DNA of 64,000 nucleotides from Wolfiporia cocos (lineage: Eukaryota; Basidiomycota; Agaricomycetes; Polyporales; Phaeolaceae): NCBI GenBank assembly GCA_029448655.1, contig JACCLO010000002.1, positions 4,774,001-4,838,000 of the forward strand, read 5' to 3'. This document shows positions 53,676-64,000 of the stretch, piece after piece. The stretch's first letter is position 1; the number at the start of each line of letters is the position of its first letter. Below the pieces are notes generated by a model. The model was given only the letters and a program-made list of their open reading frames with translations. It was not told the DNA's origin and searched no databases. Made by a program: the position numbers and the translations under genes.

Positions 53676-56297
53676 TCATGGTTTTGGTGATTCGCAGGCG
53701 ATACACTGTTGCGCGCTGGACTTGTTCCGGACCATGCAGATAGAACATTCCCAATCAGATGTCGCAGATGGCGGTGCCAGACCAGCGGCAGCCCAGTTAA
53801 ATCCGGAAACTGGCGGTGGCGGCAACGGAGCAGAGGGGGTGGGTGACGGAGCAGAGGGAACAGAGGGAGCAGATGACGGAGAGGAAGATGACGGGGAAGG
53901 AGATGTCAGGGACGGACCGTTCGGCCGTGGAGCCTCGCAGACGCTACACTTGACAGCCGAGTCGGGGCTCCGGAGCTGACAGAGTCCACAGATCCATTCA
54001 GGCTGTTTACCGAGAGAGACAGCAGAAGTCGACAGAGACGACGCCACGCGCTTCACGAAATCGTAGGCCGGGAGCGTATGAAACGGGACAGAAGAAGCGA
54101 ATTGCCACGCCTTCGTGAGGCGAGCACCAGTATTGGGAGAAGGGGCCACACACGCCGAGAATTTATACCTAGGAAGCGCCTCGAGCGGGACCGAAGCCGC
54201 ACGTTCTAAAGCCTTCGAGTTCATAACAGTTTCTTGTTCACGTTGTTGACCGGAAGTTGACGCGTAAGACGTGACTGCGTCGCGAGCGAGGGTGGCGGGA
54301 GCGTGCACCGGAGTTAAGGGATGCTCCTGGCAGACCAGGTGGGCCTTTGCGGGAGCGTGCGCATTTGCGGGATGCTCCTCGGCGCTGACGGGGACCATAG
54401 AGGCGGAGGGGGCGAGAGCGTGCGCTAGTGGGGGATACTCTTGAGAGGGGATCGATTCCGCAAGTTGGGGGACGGGAGCGTGCGCCATCGTTGAATCATG
54501 CTCCTGGCGTGAATCGGTCTCCTCCTCGCTGTCTTGGTCAATGGTAAAGCTGGTCCGCAATTTGCTGGGCTCGCGGGGCGCGTACGAGTTGCGCGTGAAC
54601 GATCGGTCAACGTGAGAACTTGAAGAACTGTTGATGACGGGGGAAGGCAGAAGGGGGGTGACGGCTGGGCCCGGGACGGGGGCGGGTGTAGGTGTAGATA
54701 CTGGTGGTGAGGTGGGGGTGCTTGGCCGTGACGGGTGCTCTACAACTTCCATGGGCTTCGTAACCGGTGCTGACGGTGCGTCGTCCATATCGACGTCGGC
54801 AACTTCTGGTGACGGTGCGTCGTCCATATCGACGTCGGCGACTTCTGGTGACGGTGCGTCGTCCATATCGACGTCGGCGACTTCTGGTGACGGCGAACTA
54901 TCCAAGTGGCCGTTTGGCGTTGAGCCGATTCTCCTCTTCTTCGGCTGAGAACCTTCGTCGTCGGCATCCTCTCCATCGTCACTGTCATCCAAATGACGCC
55001 GTGTCGACTGCCTTGACTTCTGACTAGAATTCGCGGCTGGGTTCAGGAACTTCGTGTTAGGATCCGGACGAGACCGTTTTGCTCCCTGCGAATGTGTGAG
55101 CTCGTACGCACGATACAGTATTGATAACTTACCTTCGGGACGGTCGCTTCGATGATCCTCTGCTCCGTAAGTCTTGGCTGTGACTGTTTCGCCCCTACTT
55201 CGAGATCCTTCATCTGCTGCCAAGTCCTTTTGAGTGGACGGAGCGGATCGATATCGTCGACGTCGGGTGTCCAAGCTCCTTCCCACTCGTATGGGTTGTC
55301 GACATCAGGCTCCTCGACTGATTTCGTTACTTTGTTGACAATCTCGATGAAGGCCATGGTCGAAAACATAGGCATCTCAGGGGTTGGTGGGGGATTAGGA
55401 GGCGAATGCTCCGGAGGACTCGATACCTCACGTACAGAGACAATCGGCGCGGCATCAGGCAGGGGTTGCGAGGGGTCCGGAAGCGATGTAGGTGCAGCGT
55501 CGTTGTGAGTAGCAACAGCAGAGGTATCAGGGGCGGAGTCATTCTGAGCAGGAGCGGCGGGACCGAAACAGTCTCTCTGTATAGCGGCGACATCTAGCAC
55601 GCGGGCTTTGATATTCGCCGTGGCGTTCTTGAACCATTCGATTTCAGCCAAAGCTTCGGCGCGGGCTGCCAGGAATTCGGGAGTTTCCACCCTAGGTGGG
55701 ATGGAATTAGATGCCTTTCGAGCCGCCTTGATAGCTTCATAATTAGCGAGTCTCTCCTCCTGAATCCACTCAGGTTCAGGCACTTTGAAAGAAGGGTCAG
55801 CAAGGGCCACAAGTCAAATTGCAGTACTTACAGCCTTCCAACTCTTTCATAAGACCTTTAAATGCCATCGTGTCCAGAGCGCCATCGCCATAATTACGCA
55901 AGTTTGCTTCCACAAACGGAGTCATTTTCCCTATTGCCCTCAGCTGGTGGAAAAGCGTAACCGCAGGATAGCGCCACTGAAGCCAGTATTCGAATTCATC
56001 TTGAGGGCAATCCTCGCTACTGGGAGGCGGGAGAAACTCCGGAGCCGGCGGTAGAAGTTCGTAAGGAGGGATTTGCAGCTCCTCCAGTACTCTCTGGGGT
56101 CGGGTAGCGAGGAAGTTGCAAAAAGGGCGGGCGAGGCGACAGTGCGGTGCAGGTTGTTCCACAAGTTCGAGTTCTGGCTGAGGGACGTCCTCCATAATAG
56201 GCTCGAGCGCGGTGTCAGCGGGTTGTTCCGGGGCGAGTTCAGGCTGTTCAAGGACGTTCTCGTATTCTCCAGGGACGGCAACAGTAGGTAATTCCAT
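53676..56297 (-). CDS. Protein with two C-terminal RanBP2-type zinc fingers
   Basis: Three exons are read: 55,832-56,297, 55,133-55,782 and 53,676-55,085, with introns of 49 and 47 nt. The phases close and no stop interrupts 841 residues. A short ordered region occurs early (FEYWLQWRYPAVTLFHQLRA), a likely helical segment begins exon 2 (EERLANYEAIKAARK), and long Pro/Ser/Thr/Glu-rich stretches make up most of the rest. Three perfect or near-perfect 13-residue repeats (SPEVADVDMDDAP) follow a basic QPKKRRIG that could be a nuclear signal. The C-terminus holds two Cys4 RanBP2-type fingers, WICGLCQLRS..CSVCEAPRP and WECSICMVRN..CIACESPKP. Such fingers bind Ran-GDP or single-stranded RNA, so a nuclear role is inferred. 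Its exact function is not recognised. Confidence 0.78.
54772..54888. repeat. Three tandem 39-bp coding repeats
   Basis: Three head-to-tail copies with at most one or two differences, in frame, encoding the 13-residue acidic repeat of the RanBP2-type zinc-finger protein. Confidence 0.9.
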
Positions 56298-57195
56298 GCT
56301 ACTGCCAGCGAGCTGGGACGACGCGTGTCAGTACGAGACGTAAATTTGCGGACGTGCAAGATGCGGCCAGGGGTGAAAAAGCGCGCGGTTTGTGTCGAAA
56401 TTTGGATACGACGCGTTTTGCTTCCGAACGACGCAAATGGGCCGAAAGCGACGCGAAAAAAGCTGTAAACGCGTAGGAAAAACGCTCACCTGGTGACCGC
56501 GCTCAACCAATCTCCAAGCGGCTTCCACATATCCTGCATCCGGCCTGTAATCCTTGTTCGTAATAATCTCCTTTCCCCACGAGAAAAAGTCAGATAAACG
56601 TTTGAAGACATGCGTCGAAAAAGTAGATGGTTCCTGCTAGTCCGAGTTAGCCATATTCCGAAGTCAAACATACAAAACACGTCACTCACTTCGTAATCGG
56701 GGCATTTGTCCGGGCGAAATTGGGGTAGGACGTTGTATCTGTGCGACCCACGCGTATCCGAACGCGTTGGTCCGCTCATTGCGGAATGCGGCGCGAGAGT
56801 GGAGTCGATCTTTAGAAGAGGCAACCGATGCACTACGTATGATAGGATCGAGGAGTCGCTGATCAATTTTAAGACGTTCACGTGTATGATGTTTGCCTGT
56901 TATAGGAATACAGACAATCTGCGGTTCGAAATGAGTATAGCTCAACGGAAGTGCGTAAGGTCCAGAATGCTTACCGTAGATTTCCGAGGTTGCGAGTTCG
57001 AATCTTGGAGGGAGCATCAATTTTTGATTGGCCTTATCTAAGGCGGCTGCTAAGATCTAAGAGTTGGCAATTTTTGGACATCGCAGCTCACCGTTATAGC
57101 AAACAACAATATGACCGCACCCATCTGCATGTCTGTAGAGGTGCTTCCGGCCACGCGTAATTGGTCTTTTTTTTGGCAATGATAATACAACAATT
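56298..57195. other. Intergenic, no gene recognised
   Basis: The upstream flank of the zinc-finger gene and the downstream flank of the KDZ transposase. A tRNA-like stretch at ~56,930-57,020 is discussed among rejected items. Confidence 0.45.
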
Positions 57196-60100
57196 TCACT
57201 CTCTATCCCCACCCGTGACTTCCGTGTCCGCTATCGATACCGAAGACCCAAAATCGCGCTTGCAGACCTCCAGCAATCGCACATATCGAAACGCTTGCCT
57301 GCACAGGTTGCTGTCAGCATCTATATTTATTCTAAGGGGAGATACGAACCTCCGAGCATAAGCTGCTCGCCCAGTATCGTTCAATGCAATTTGGCGCTCT
57401 GCTTCTTTATTCCACTTTTGCTCATGGTACCGGAAAAAACGCGCCGTCCGACGCATTTCCTCTTGTACGAGTTCAACTAGCTCTTGCCAGCGTGTCATGC
57501 GCGCCTTGGAACGGAACCAGTGCACTCGGACCGCTGAAGAATCAGTCAGACATTTTCGTCACCCATGAGAATAGAAAACACCTACCGTCCTGGAGATATT
57601 CTTTGATGGCCCCCTCCCCCTGTTGTGCCGCAAATGATACATCGTCCCAAAGCCACGATGGCTTCCGTCTGCTGTCTCCCACAAGCTGGTCCATTGTGTA
57701 GACAATAAACGGTCGCACGTCTTCCGCTTTCAGTCGTCGAAATGTTGGGTCATTCTCCGCCATGCCGAGCGATATGAGAGCCCTCCTAGCACTTCGGTAA
57801 CGTCTGGCTGCTTTATGCGTTGTGAGCATCTGGCGCCGGATTATTTCGTTCGATTTTGTATTGACTTTCTGTCCCGAGCCCTGCTGTTTTCGTAGACGCA
57901 GCGCACGACCCGTAATTAAGTGCGTGCACACGTCATCCAGTGCATCATGTGCCTGGCCCTCGCGCAGCTGTCGTTCAATCTGCGCCGCCGCCTGGAAACG
58001 TTGCTGGGTACGTAGCGATGAATCGTACGCGGAAGGAAGCTCTATTCTCACCGCGCGAATATGTTCCCAGCCATGCCTCTTTGATGTCCTGGCTCCTACA
58101 TTCGTGCTGCCGCCGCCCGGTGCCTTTCGCTTATGCCCTGTTGATATCTTGTCGTCCGAGTTGCCCTTTTCCGCCGAAACCATCGACCCATTATCCCCGC
58201 TTTCCGATTCGCACTCTGAAGCCTCGTTGAAGTTGTCGTCGTCATATCCATCCAGTTCGTCTGCTCCGCACGCCATAGGGAGTTCCTTGCGTTCGACACC
58301 AGTAGATACCGCCTCGATAGCTTCCTCGACAATGGGCCACAGATATTGTTCGTTCAGCTTCTGCCACTGCTCCACCCGGCACAAGAAGGTGTTGACCCGT
58401 TCCTCCACGTCAGTACTTTCGTAGTCTTCGTCCTCTGCGTCTTCTAAGATATGCAAGAGATCCGCCCTGAGCACTGTATGAGTATAGACCCATGCATACC
58501 AATGTACACGTACTGTAGCTCCTGGACTGTGATACCTTCTTGTATTGTACCTACTATTCCACTCACGGCCGTGTTGATCTTGTTTTGATTGAGTGCCGAA
58601 AACACTTCCTTCTGTGTAAGCCCTGAATACGATATTAGGGAAAGCTCTTCGCCAATACCTATGCCGCACCTTTATCACGCCGCGGCTCGTATGGGTTGCT
58701 CATTGCGTTGTGATGCTTCATATCTATGACCCTCGACAACCAGGCTGTCTCCTCCTCCTGCCAACAAGCAAGCAGAGCCATTCCCCCTTCCCCTTGTGAC
58801 ACACACTCTTGCACTCTGATGAAGTGATCTTCGGACAATTTTAACTGTGCGACTGCCTCCTTGAGCTTCTTTGCGAGATCATGTGCTACTATTCTTGTTA
58901 GTCACGGAGACTATCGTGAACATAACGATGTGAGTAAAACTCACAGATCGAATGAACGCGTCGTATGTTCATGTCAGAGTAATGGTCGTTGATGACATCG
59001 TGCCGGTGACCAGGAGTCATTTCGCGCGTTCGCTGGGCGAGAGCATTCAACGCAGCCCAGATCCGCTCTGGAGCCTCGCCATCTGTCATGCCCATGCCCG
59101 GTTGAAGGTACAGTGATTTGAATATACAACACTTTTCGGTATGTGCTCCCCCATGCCATTTGCCCACGACACGTCTCGTCTCCGGAAATTTCGCCGTCTT
59201 GATAGATGTATAATCAGCTAAACGTTCGGCGATCTTGCTCATACGCTTGTCAAAGTTTATTCCGTATTGACAATTGATGTCGTACAACGACACATGAAGC
59301 GTCAGGTCCATCCATGCTTGTAGGCCAGACAGCATCGCAAAGTCAACATTGGCGTATCTGTAAATTTACGTCAATTATGCTCATGGGATGCGCAACCATG
59401 AATACCTTTCTCCTTTTTGTAGATCCACTGAGCCCCCCGGTAGTACAAACATGTGGCGCGCACAGGACAGACCAATTGTTCCGGAGACCTTGTCCCAATA
59501 TCCCCCGTAGCCCATGGCGCCAAATTTGTGGCAGGTCGTTAACTGAGAAGATATGTGTTTCAGAATGTTGCATGCGCGCAAAAAACACCCACTTCCCGCT
59601 TTGGGGGCCCTAGCGTTTTTTGAAACCTCGTAAAGTCGTCGGAATGTGCGTGGTAAGCCGCTCCCAGACTGAGTGCAGCATCATCTTTGTCGCCCGGTTT
59701 CTGTTTCAGGTTTTGATGGAAATTACCGTCCACTGTGTGGAACAGTGCATCAAGATACCTGCACTGCGTTCAGGGTAAAATCTGTACGATGATATATGCA
59801 CATACCGTTGATCCCGAGGTCGCTTCTTCCATGCTGGATCCATGTTCATGTCAATTTGTGGACATGCAGGACATAGCACCGCGAGGGACCCAGATGGTAA
59901 ATTACGGGCGGGTCGTACTCCCGCACGCTTAGTCGCGCGCAGGAAGGCAAATTCTCGTTGCAAAACCAGAAATTCGCGATACCGATCCTGAAAAGGTTAG
60001 TACAGGCATCACCCATGTAGAAATCACCCACCGTTACTTCATGCATGCATGCATTATCTGTCGAGCGTCGTAGGTATAACATGAAATCGTATGCACTCAG

Positions 60101-60995
60101 CTGCCCTTGTAGTGATAGCAGATGGAACTGACGCATGACATCTAGTGTGAATGCCGTGGCTGGATTCTCCCATGACGCCGGAAACAGTCCAAAGGCGATG
60201 AGCTGTAGTGAACGTGGCTTGGGTTCTAAGCATTCGTCGAGAATGCAGGAGCAGAAGTGGACCTCTATTTGAGTGACTCCCCGGCTGTGTACTATTGTCA
60301 TAAGACGACTGTCAGTTGAAGCCTCCGGACAACGACTGCCGTCATGTCCCAGACGGAGTACATATCCCAACGTCGACAAGTCTACGCGTTCCCAAAACCC
60401 TAGAGAGGTGCTCCACTTCTCTAATCCGTGGAACGGAGAAGAGACATGTGCCGACATTATGCATCCCGCGCATAGCGGTGCGCTATGGAAGCAATCCCGG
60501 CAGCGGTATAAATCGGTAGCCTCATTGACGACCCCTTTGAATGTGCATCGCCCACAGAGGACATCGTCCCCGGCAGGAGACTCTCGCGCGAGCAATGAGT
60601 CTTGCGCTAATGCTGCCCACTTGTCGAGGAATTGAGACATCCGAATTGAAGGGGGCTAGCACTCTGATCGTCAGCGCCATAGTTGCCTGGAGGTGCATTC
60701 CACATACAATCGTGTTGTTCACCTTTGCTTTCTTCACCTGTATAGCCTCCTCTGCAGTTTCCATTGAAGCCGTAGTTGCTGATGAGCCAGTGTTCACATC
60801 GAGCTCAGCTTGGATGGCGGACCGTTCAGCTTTGGGTGAGGCGTTGGGCCGGACACTTGCAAAACCATCCAGATGGCGGGTATCAGGGTTTTCAAGTCCG
60901 CACCGACTACGTTGAGCGACATCTATGGACATGTGCTGCAATCCAAAAAAGCCGGATCCCGAGCTATCTGCTCGAGACTTCTTCTTGCCAGCCAT
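57196..60995 (-). CDS. KDZ (Kyakuja-Dileera-Zisupton) family transposase with CxC2-like cysteine cluster
   Basis: A DNA transposase of the basidiomycete-rich KDZ group. Exons read include 60,723-60,995, one from 60,655 to ~60,030, one from ~59,988 to ~59,787, one beginning ~59,760, others between 59,600 and 58,600, and a C-terminal part in ~58,500-57,550 and ~57,535-57,196. The N-terminal cysteine cluster is CGRCTF..CRDCFHSAPLCAGC, with the block FGLFPASWENPATAFTLDVM typical of the CxC2 domain. The core shows CARHMFVLPGGSVDLQKGERY, SLYDINCQYGINFDKRM and FPETRRVVGKWHGGAH, then GMTDGEAPERIWAALNAL. The end is an Arg/Glu-rich coiled region (MTRWQELVELVQEEMRRTA). No stop was noticed, so it may be intact. 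Exact exon borders in the middle are provisional. Confidence 0.85.
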
Positions 60996-62235
60996 GTCCG
61001 CACGAGGGTCAGCGCCAGAGGATGGTAGGATTCTGAGAAAGTGCGGCGCCTACAAACTTGACGCCAAACCGCATGCATGCATAATTGCTCACTTTCATGG
61101 ACTGAGTGTCAGGTATGCTCGTACCTCAAGTGGCAGCTCAACATCGAGCTGTCCCAATCTGAGACGTCAATAGGACGTCCAGGTCTTGTGCGTCCTCGGT
61201 GTAACTTACTTATATCAAGCCAGTCTCCCCCTAGACTCCTCTGTACCCGGTACCAGTGTACCCATCGACGCTGCTTGCTCTACGGCTTCTCTTTCCCTCT
61301 CATAATCACACTTGTACTCAATCTTCAGCTCAACGCTCCAGCTGTGTGCAGATCCAGTCAAAGGAGAAGCAAGGCTTCGCCGTTACTACCGACGTCTTTG
61401 TTCGTCGTGCATTCACCTTACTACCCACCCACACGCTCTTGCCTCTCGTCACACGCACGGACCGATATCTATATCATGCAACATGCATGGTCGCTCGCTT
61501 TCTTTGTCTCGCCCGGTGAATCACAGGTGAGCTTTATCTGAAGTGCCAGTTAGCTGCTGGTGTACTGCTAAGTTCGTCGAAATGCACTCAATAGGCTGTA
61601 GATACTGTCCTGGCGAAGATCCTCGTGGCTCATGACAAGCTCGAGGAATTGAGCATAATCATCGACGAGCCAAACTTCATCAACTTGCCCGAAGTCGAAG
61701 CGATACCACAGGATTTACACCAGTACCATGCGCTGTGCAAACTATATCGGCAGCGCGGTGAGCACCAAAGACTGTTGGAGACGTGGCCAAATAAGCAGAC
61801 TCATTACCTTTGCTCGCGTGGTCATCATCTCGGTGAGTGGCATCCCAACCTTGACCGTAACGCCTGCCATGGCTGCTGCCCTTACTCCGCACTTCTCGCC
61901 ACACACCCACCATCGCGTCACACATACCCAAACCCTTCCCAAGTTCTCCTCCATTCGTACTTACCACAATTTAGCTCACAGTCCCTGTTGTGCTCCCGCC
62001 GCTTGTTGCACGCACGGACCGATATCTATATTATCTCATGCAATTAGCAGCAGACATGCTCGCACCTCCAGTGGCAGTCCAACATCGTGCCTCACCAGCA
62101 CCTGGGACCGTGTCCGCTGCCACCCATGCTCTGATCACAAACTTACAGCGCATGTATTCATGGAACAAATTTTTTGGTATAAATACAACGCACTATGGCC
62201 ATGTTTCCGTACATAGTATGTATATTGTGTCAAAG
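60996..62235. other. KDZ 5' flank with short direct repeats
   Basis: Mostly non-coding. Two direct repeats occur: a 20-base ACGCACGGACCGATATCTAT at 61,456 and 62,010, and ATGCTCG(T/C)ACCTC(A/C)AGTGGCAG at 61,113 and 62,055. A VPS39-like fragment lies between the copies. Confidence 0.5.
61596..61785 (+). pseudogene. Fragment of a VPS39/Vam6-like HOPS subunit
   Basis: One open segment reads AVDTVLAKILVAHDKLEELS, then IIIDEPNFINLPEVEAI and HALCKLYRQRGEHQRLLETW. The D-T-LAK, ELL-IDEPN and CALY-RG-LLETW pattern is that of the clathrin-repeat region of Vam6/Vps39, a vacuolar tethering subunit. Only ~63 residues are present and the rest of the gene is not nearby. It is a captured or leftover gene piece. 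Confidence 0.45.
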
Positions 62236-63117
62236 TCATGTCGGTATTACTTCGACCTCACGGGCCTCCTCGCTTGCGCGTTCTGTTCGCAAGTGACGTT
62301 TTAGACTGGATGGAGGACGTAGAGGTACGGTGGGCAGTCTCCCAAACATCCGGCGAAAGCTCCGGCAATAAAAGCATATAACCTCCTTCTCGAACCGTTC
62401 GAATCCCGAGTTATCGATATTCTGCCCTGCAGGCATCCGAATATGACCGCTCAGTGGCCAACAGGTCAGAATGCGAGCCCATGCTATGACATGCTTACGA
62501 CGGACTGTCGGGTCGTCGTGTCCAAACAAGTCTGGCACCTCCTCTACCTCCCACATTGGCCTCATCGCTCCAACATCACTCCAAACACTAGTGATGAGTA
62601 GCTGCCTCTCGTGAGCGCTGGAGTCATCCATGTACAGCCCCGCCGCCAGTTGTCGATCCGCAATCATGAGTTCCCATCGGAAACCGAGCACAGAGAGCTC
62701 CCAGACTACCTCTGCCCATAAGCGTTCGTCACTGTCTGCAGTTGCCCGAGGGACAACGCAGCCCGCCCATGTCGATCCGTTGAGTTCGCTTTGATATGGT
62801 ACAAACTTGCCATGTACCCCAAAAATCACGTTAATGTCGAGTCGTGAGGCTGAGCGCTTCATTGCACGCCGATCCCCTGTTTTAGGGCCCGACGTCCGAT
62901 TGCCGTCGTCAGGTGGAAGGGGGAGACATGCAATTTCTGCCTCACTCGCTCTGGTCCGGATGTCGTTGTGGGGTTGAAATGGGATTCGCCAATACTTGCC
63001 ATCAAGGACTATCCGCCATTGTCCAGTCGTGAACAGGACTTGGCCATGAGCAGGAGGATCCAGCGCTCGTATCAGGCACCATTCCCAAATCCGCAGCCAG
63101 TTGTGCATTTTCGCACC
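62236..63117 (-). CDS. Hypothetical protein, 5' end cut by a hAT-like element
   Basis: An uninterrupted frame of ~290 codons ends at 62,236. It contains segments such as WEWCLIRALDPPAHGQVLF and WAEVVWELSVLGFRWELM, Trp-rich and of protein-like composition. No family is recognised. The frame runs straight into the element that begins at 63,118 without an ATG at the boundary. The first internal ATG is at MHNWLRIWEW. Its adjacency to the KDZ gene may mean it is an accessory ORF of that element or an unrelated broken host gene. Confidence 0.5.
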   Translation of the reverse strand, partial: GAKMHNWLRIWEWCLIRALDPPAHGQVLFTTGQWRIVLDGKYWRIPFQPHNDIRTRASEAEIACLPLPPDDGNRTSGPKTGDRRAMKRSASRLDINVIFGVHGKFVPYQSELNGSTWAGCVVPRATADSDERLWAEVVWELSVLGFRWELMIADRQLAAGLYMDDSSAHERQLLITSVWSDVGAMRPMWEVEEVPDLFGHDDPTVRRKHVIAWARILTCWPLSGHIRMPAGQNIDNSGFERFEKEVICFYCRSFRRMFGRLPTVPLRPPSSLKRHLRTERASEEAREVEVIPT

Positions 63118-64000
63118 TAGTGTTGCCAAAGTTCAGTTCAGAACCAAGGTTCAGAACCTGAACCGCCTGAACCGAACCTAGGTTCAGGTTCAGTCCAGGT
63201 CCGGTTCAGGGTAGGACATCAAGGTTCGGTTCTTGGTTCAGGGGGGTCATGGGTACCCTTGAACCGGGTTCAAACCGGACTGAACCTTGAACCACATAGC
63301 ATTAACATATTCTGTGTAGCCACTGGTGGATAAGCATCAATTACAATTATGTTCTTGCCATCTTTGCTATAGTGTTGTTGCAGTAAGTTATGGATAGCTG
63401 GCTTCACCATAGCAAGCACCAGCACTCATATACTCTAGTCTCCCAATATGGCAAGGGCTCAACCCCATGCTGGGATCACCATGCTTTCTGTGGCACTGGG
63501 CTGCATTTGTTGCTGTCAGATGAAGTAAGAAATGTAGAAGATTATGTTCCACTTCATATCCATGATCCTAGGTTATATACAGTGTTGTCTAAGAAATGGT
63601 TTATTATTGAGGTTTGCCTCAGGCTAATTCACAATCATAAACTCTAATTACTGAACTGCTCAAAATGGCTGCCTTGAGTGATTATTGTGCATCTAAAATT
63701 CATGTTTACCACTCTAATCAAGATTAAGAGCCACTTTGGAATTCAGCCCAATAGACACCAAATGGAGGCACTGCAGAACTTGAAGTGTGATTACTTTAGT
63801 GGGTTCAATAGTGCCGGGAATGAGGTAGGCAATAGAGAGCAATTGGTATACATAGAAAGGTGCATGAAGTTGGTGTCTAAATTATTATTTTTACACTCTA
63901 TAGAAGCAAGTAACTTAGCGGTTCGAACCTAGTTCGAACCATGAACCGAACCTGATGAACCAGTTCACCAGGTTCAGTCCAGGTTCAGGTTCAGGTTCAG
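63118..64000. mobile_element. hAT-like MITE with GGTTCAG subterminal repeats (runs off window)
   Basis: It begins TAGTGTTGCCAAAGTTCAG after cgcacc. The first ~170 bp are filled with GGTTCAG/CTGAACC units, the middle is AT-rich, and the units return at 63,920-64,000. The right terminus lies outside the window, so the target duplication cannot be tested. Confidence 0.75.

Noticed and set aside
56928..57022. Possible tRNA gene with A-box TAGCTCAACGG and B-box GAGTTCGAATC
   Set aside because: The 3' AGGGAGC has no matching 5' acceptor strand and the anticodon arm does not fold normally. It is probably a tRNA-derived remnant; a tRNAscan run would decide.

Overview
The window is nuclear DNA of a filamentous basidiomycete, probably an Agaricomycete. 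The evidence is genes broken by many 45-80 nt GT-AG introns, compact intergenic spacing, fungal gene families (ISA1, PRP16, a RanBPM/Gid1 protein, a rhodanese-PTP), and basidiomycete-type transposons (KDZ/Zisupton with a CxC2 cysteine cluster, hAT). Exon coordinates below come from reading splice sites and checking that the phase closes at each junction.

Region 1 (about 1-19.4 kb) is GC-rich and gene-bearing. It holds ISA1 (-), an Hsp20-like protein (+), a very long rhodanese plus tyrosine phosphatase gene (-), a SAM methyltransferase (+) and a SPRY-LisH-CTLH-CRA Gid1/RanBPM protein (-). The remainder is GC-rich spacer in which I see no gene.

Region 2 (about 20.9-42.5 kb) is a rearranged block. 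A large TRANK1-like UvrD helicase gene is cut in two. Its 3' half lies at 20,964-23,498 on +, and its 5' half at 36,841-42,520 on -. The two cut ends carry the same target-site sequence (7 of 8 bases) and join in frame. A complete autonomous hAT transposon (32,739-36,840) sits at one cut. Inverting 20,964-32,738 restores one gene with the hAT inserted in it. The inverted segment also holds an intact 20-exon PRP16 gene, a retropepsin-like pseudogene broken by a MITE, and an ABC transporter fragment with a stop codon in Walker B.

Region 3 (about 43.5-53.0 kb) is a RecQ-like helicase gene, divergent from the UvrD-like gene, that has absorbed at least four transposons. These are a 3.9 kb TIR element in an intron, a MITE, a Mutator-type MITE that landed on a 5' splice site and itself received a solo LTR, and a hAT MITE. 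Its Walker A motif is also broken.

Region 4 (about 53.6-64 kb) has an apparently intact RanBP2-type zinc-finger gene, a KDZ transposase gene, a small VPS39-like fragment, an unknown ORF, and the start of another hAT-like element that runs off the window.

The most unusual feature is a MITE family (three complete copies, one partial) with hAT-like ends and 8-bp target duplications. Each complete copy carries two tRNA-like Pol III promoter modules that face outward toward its two ends.
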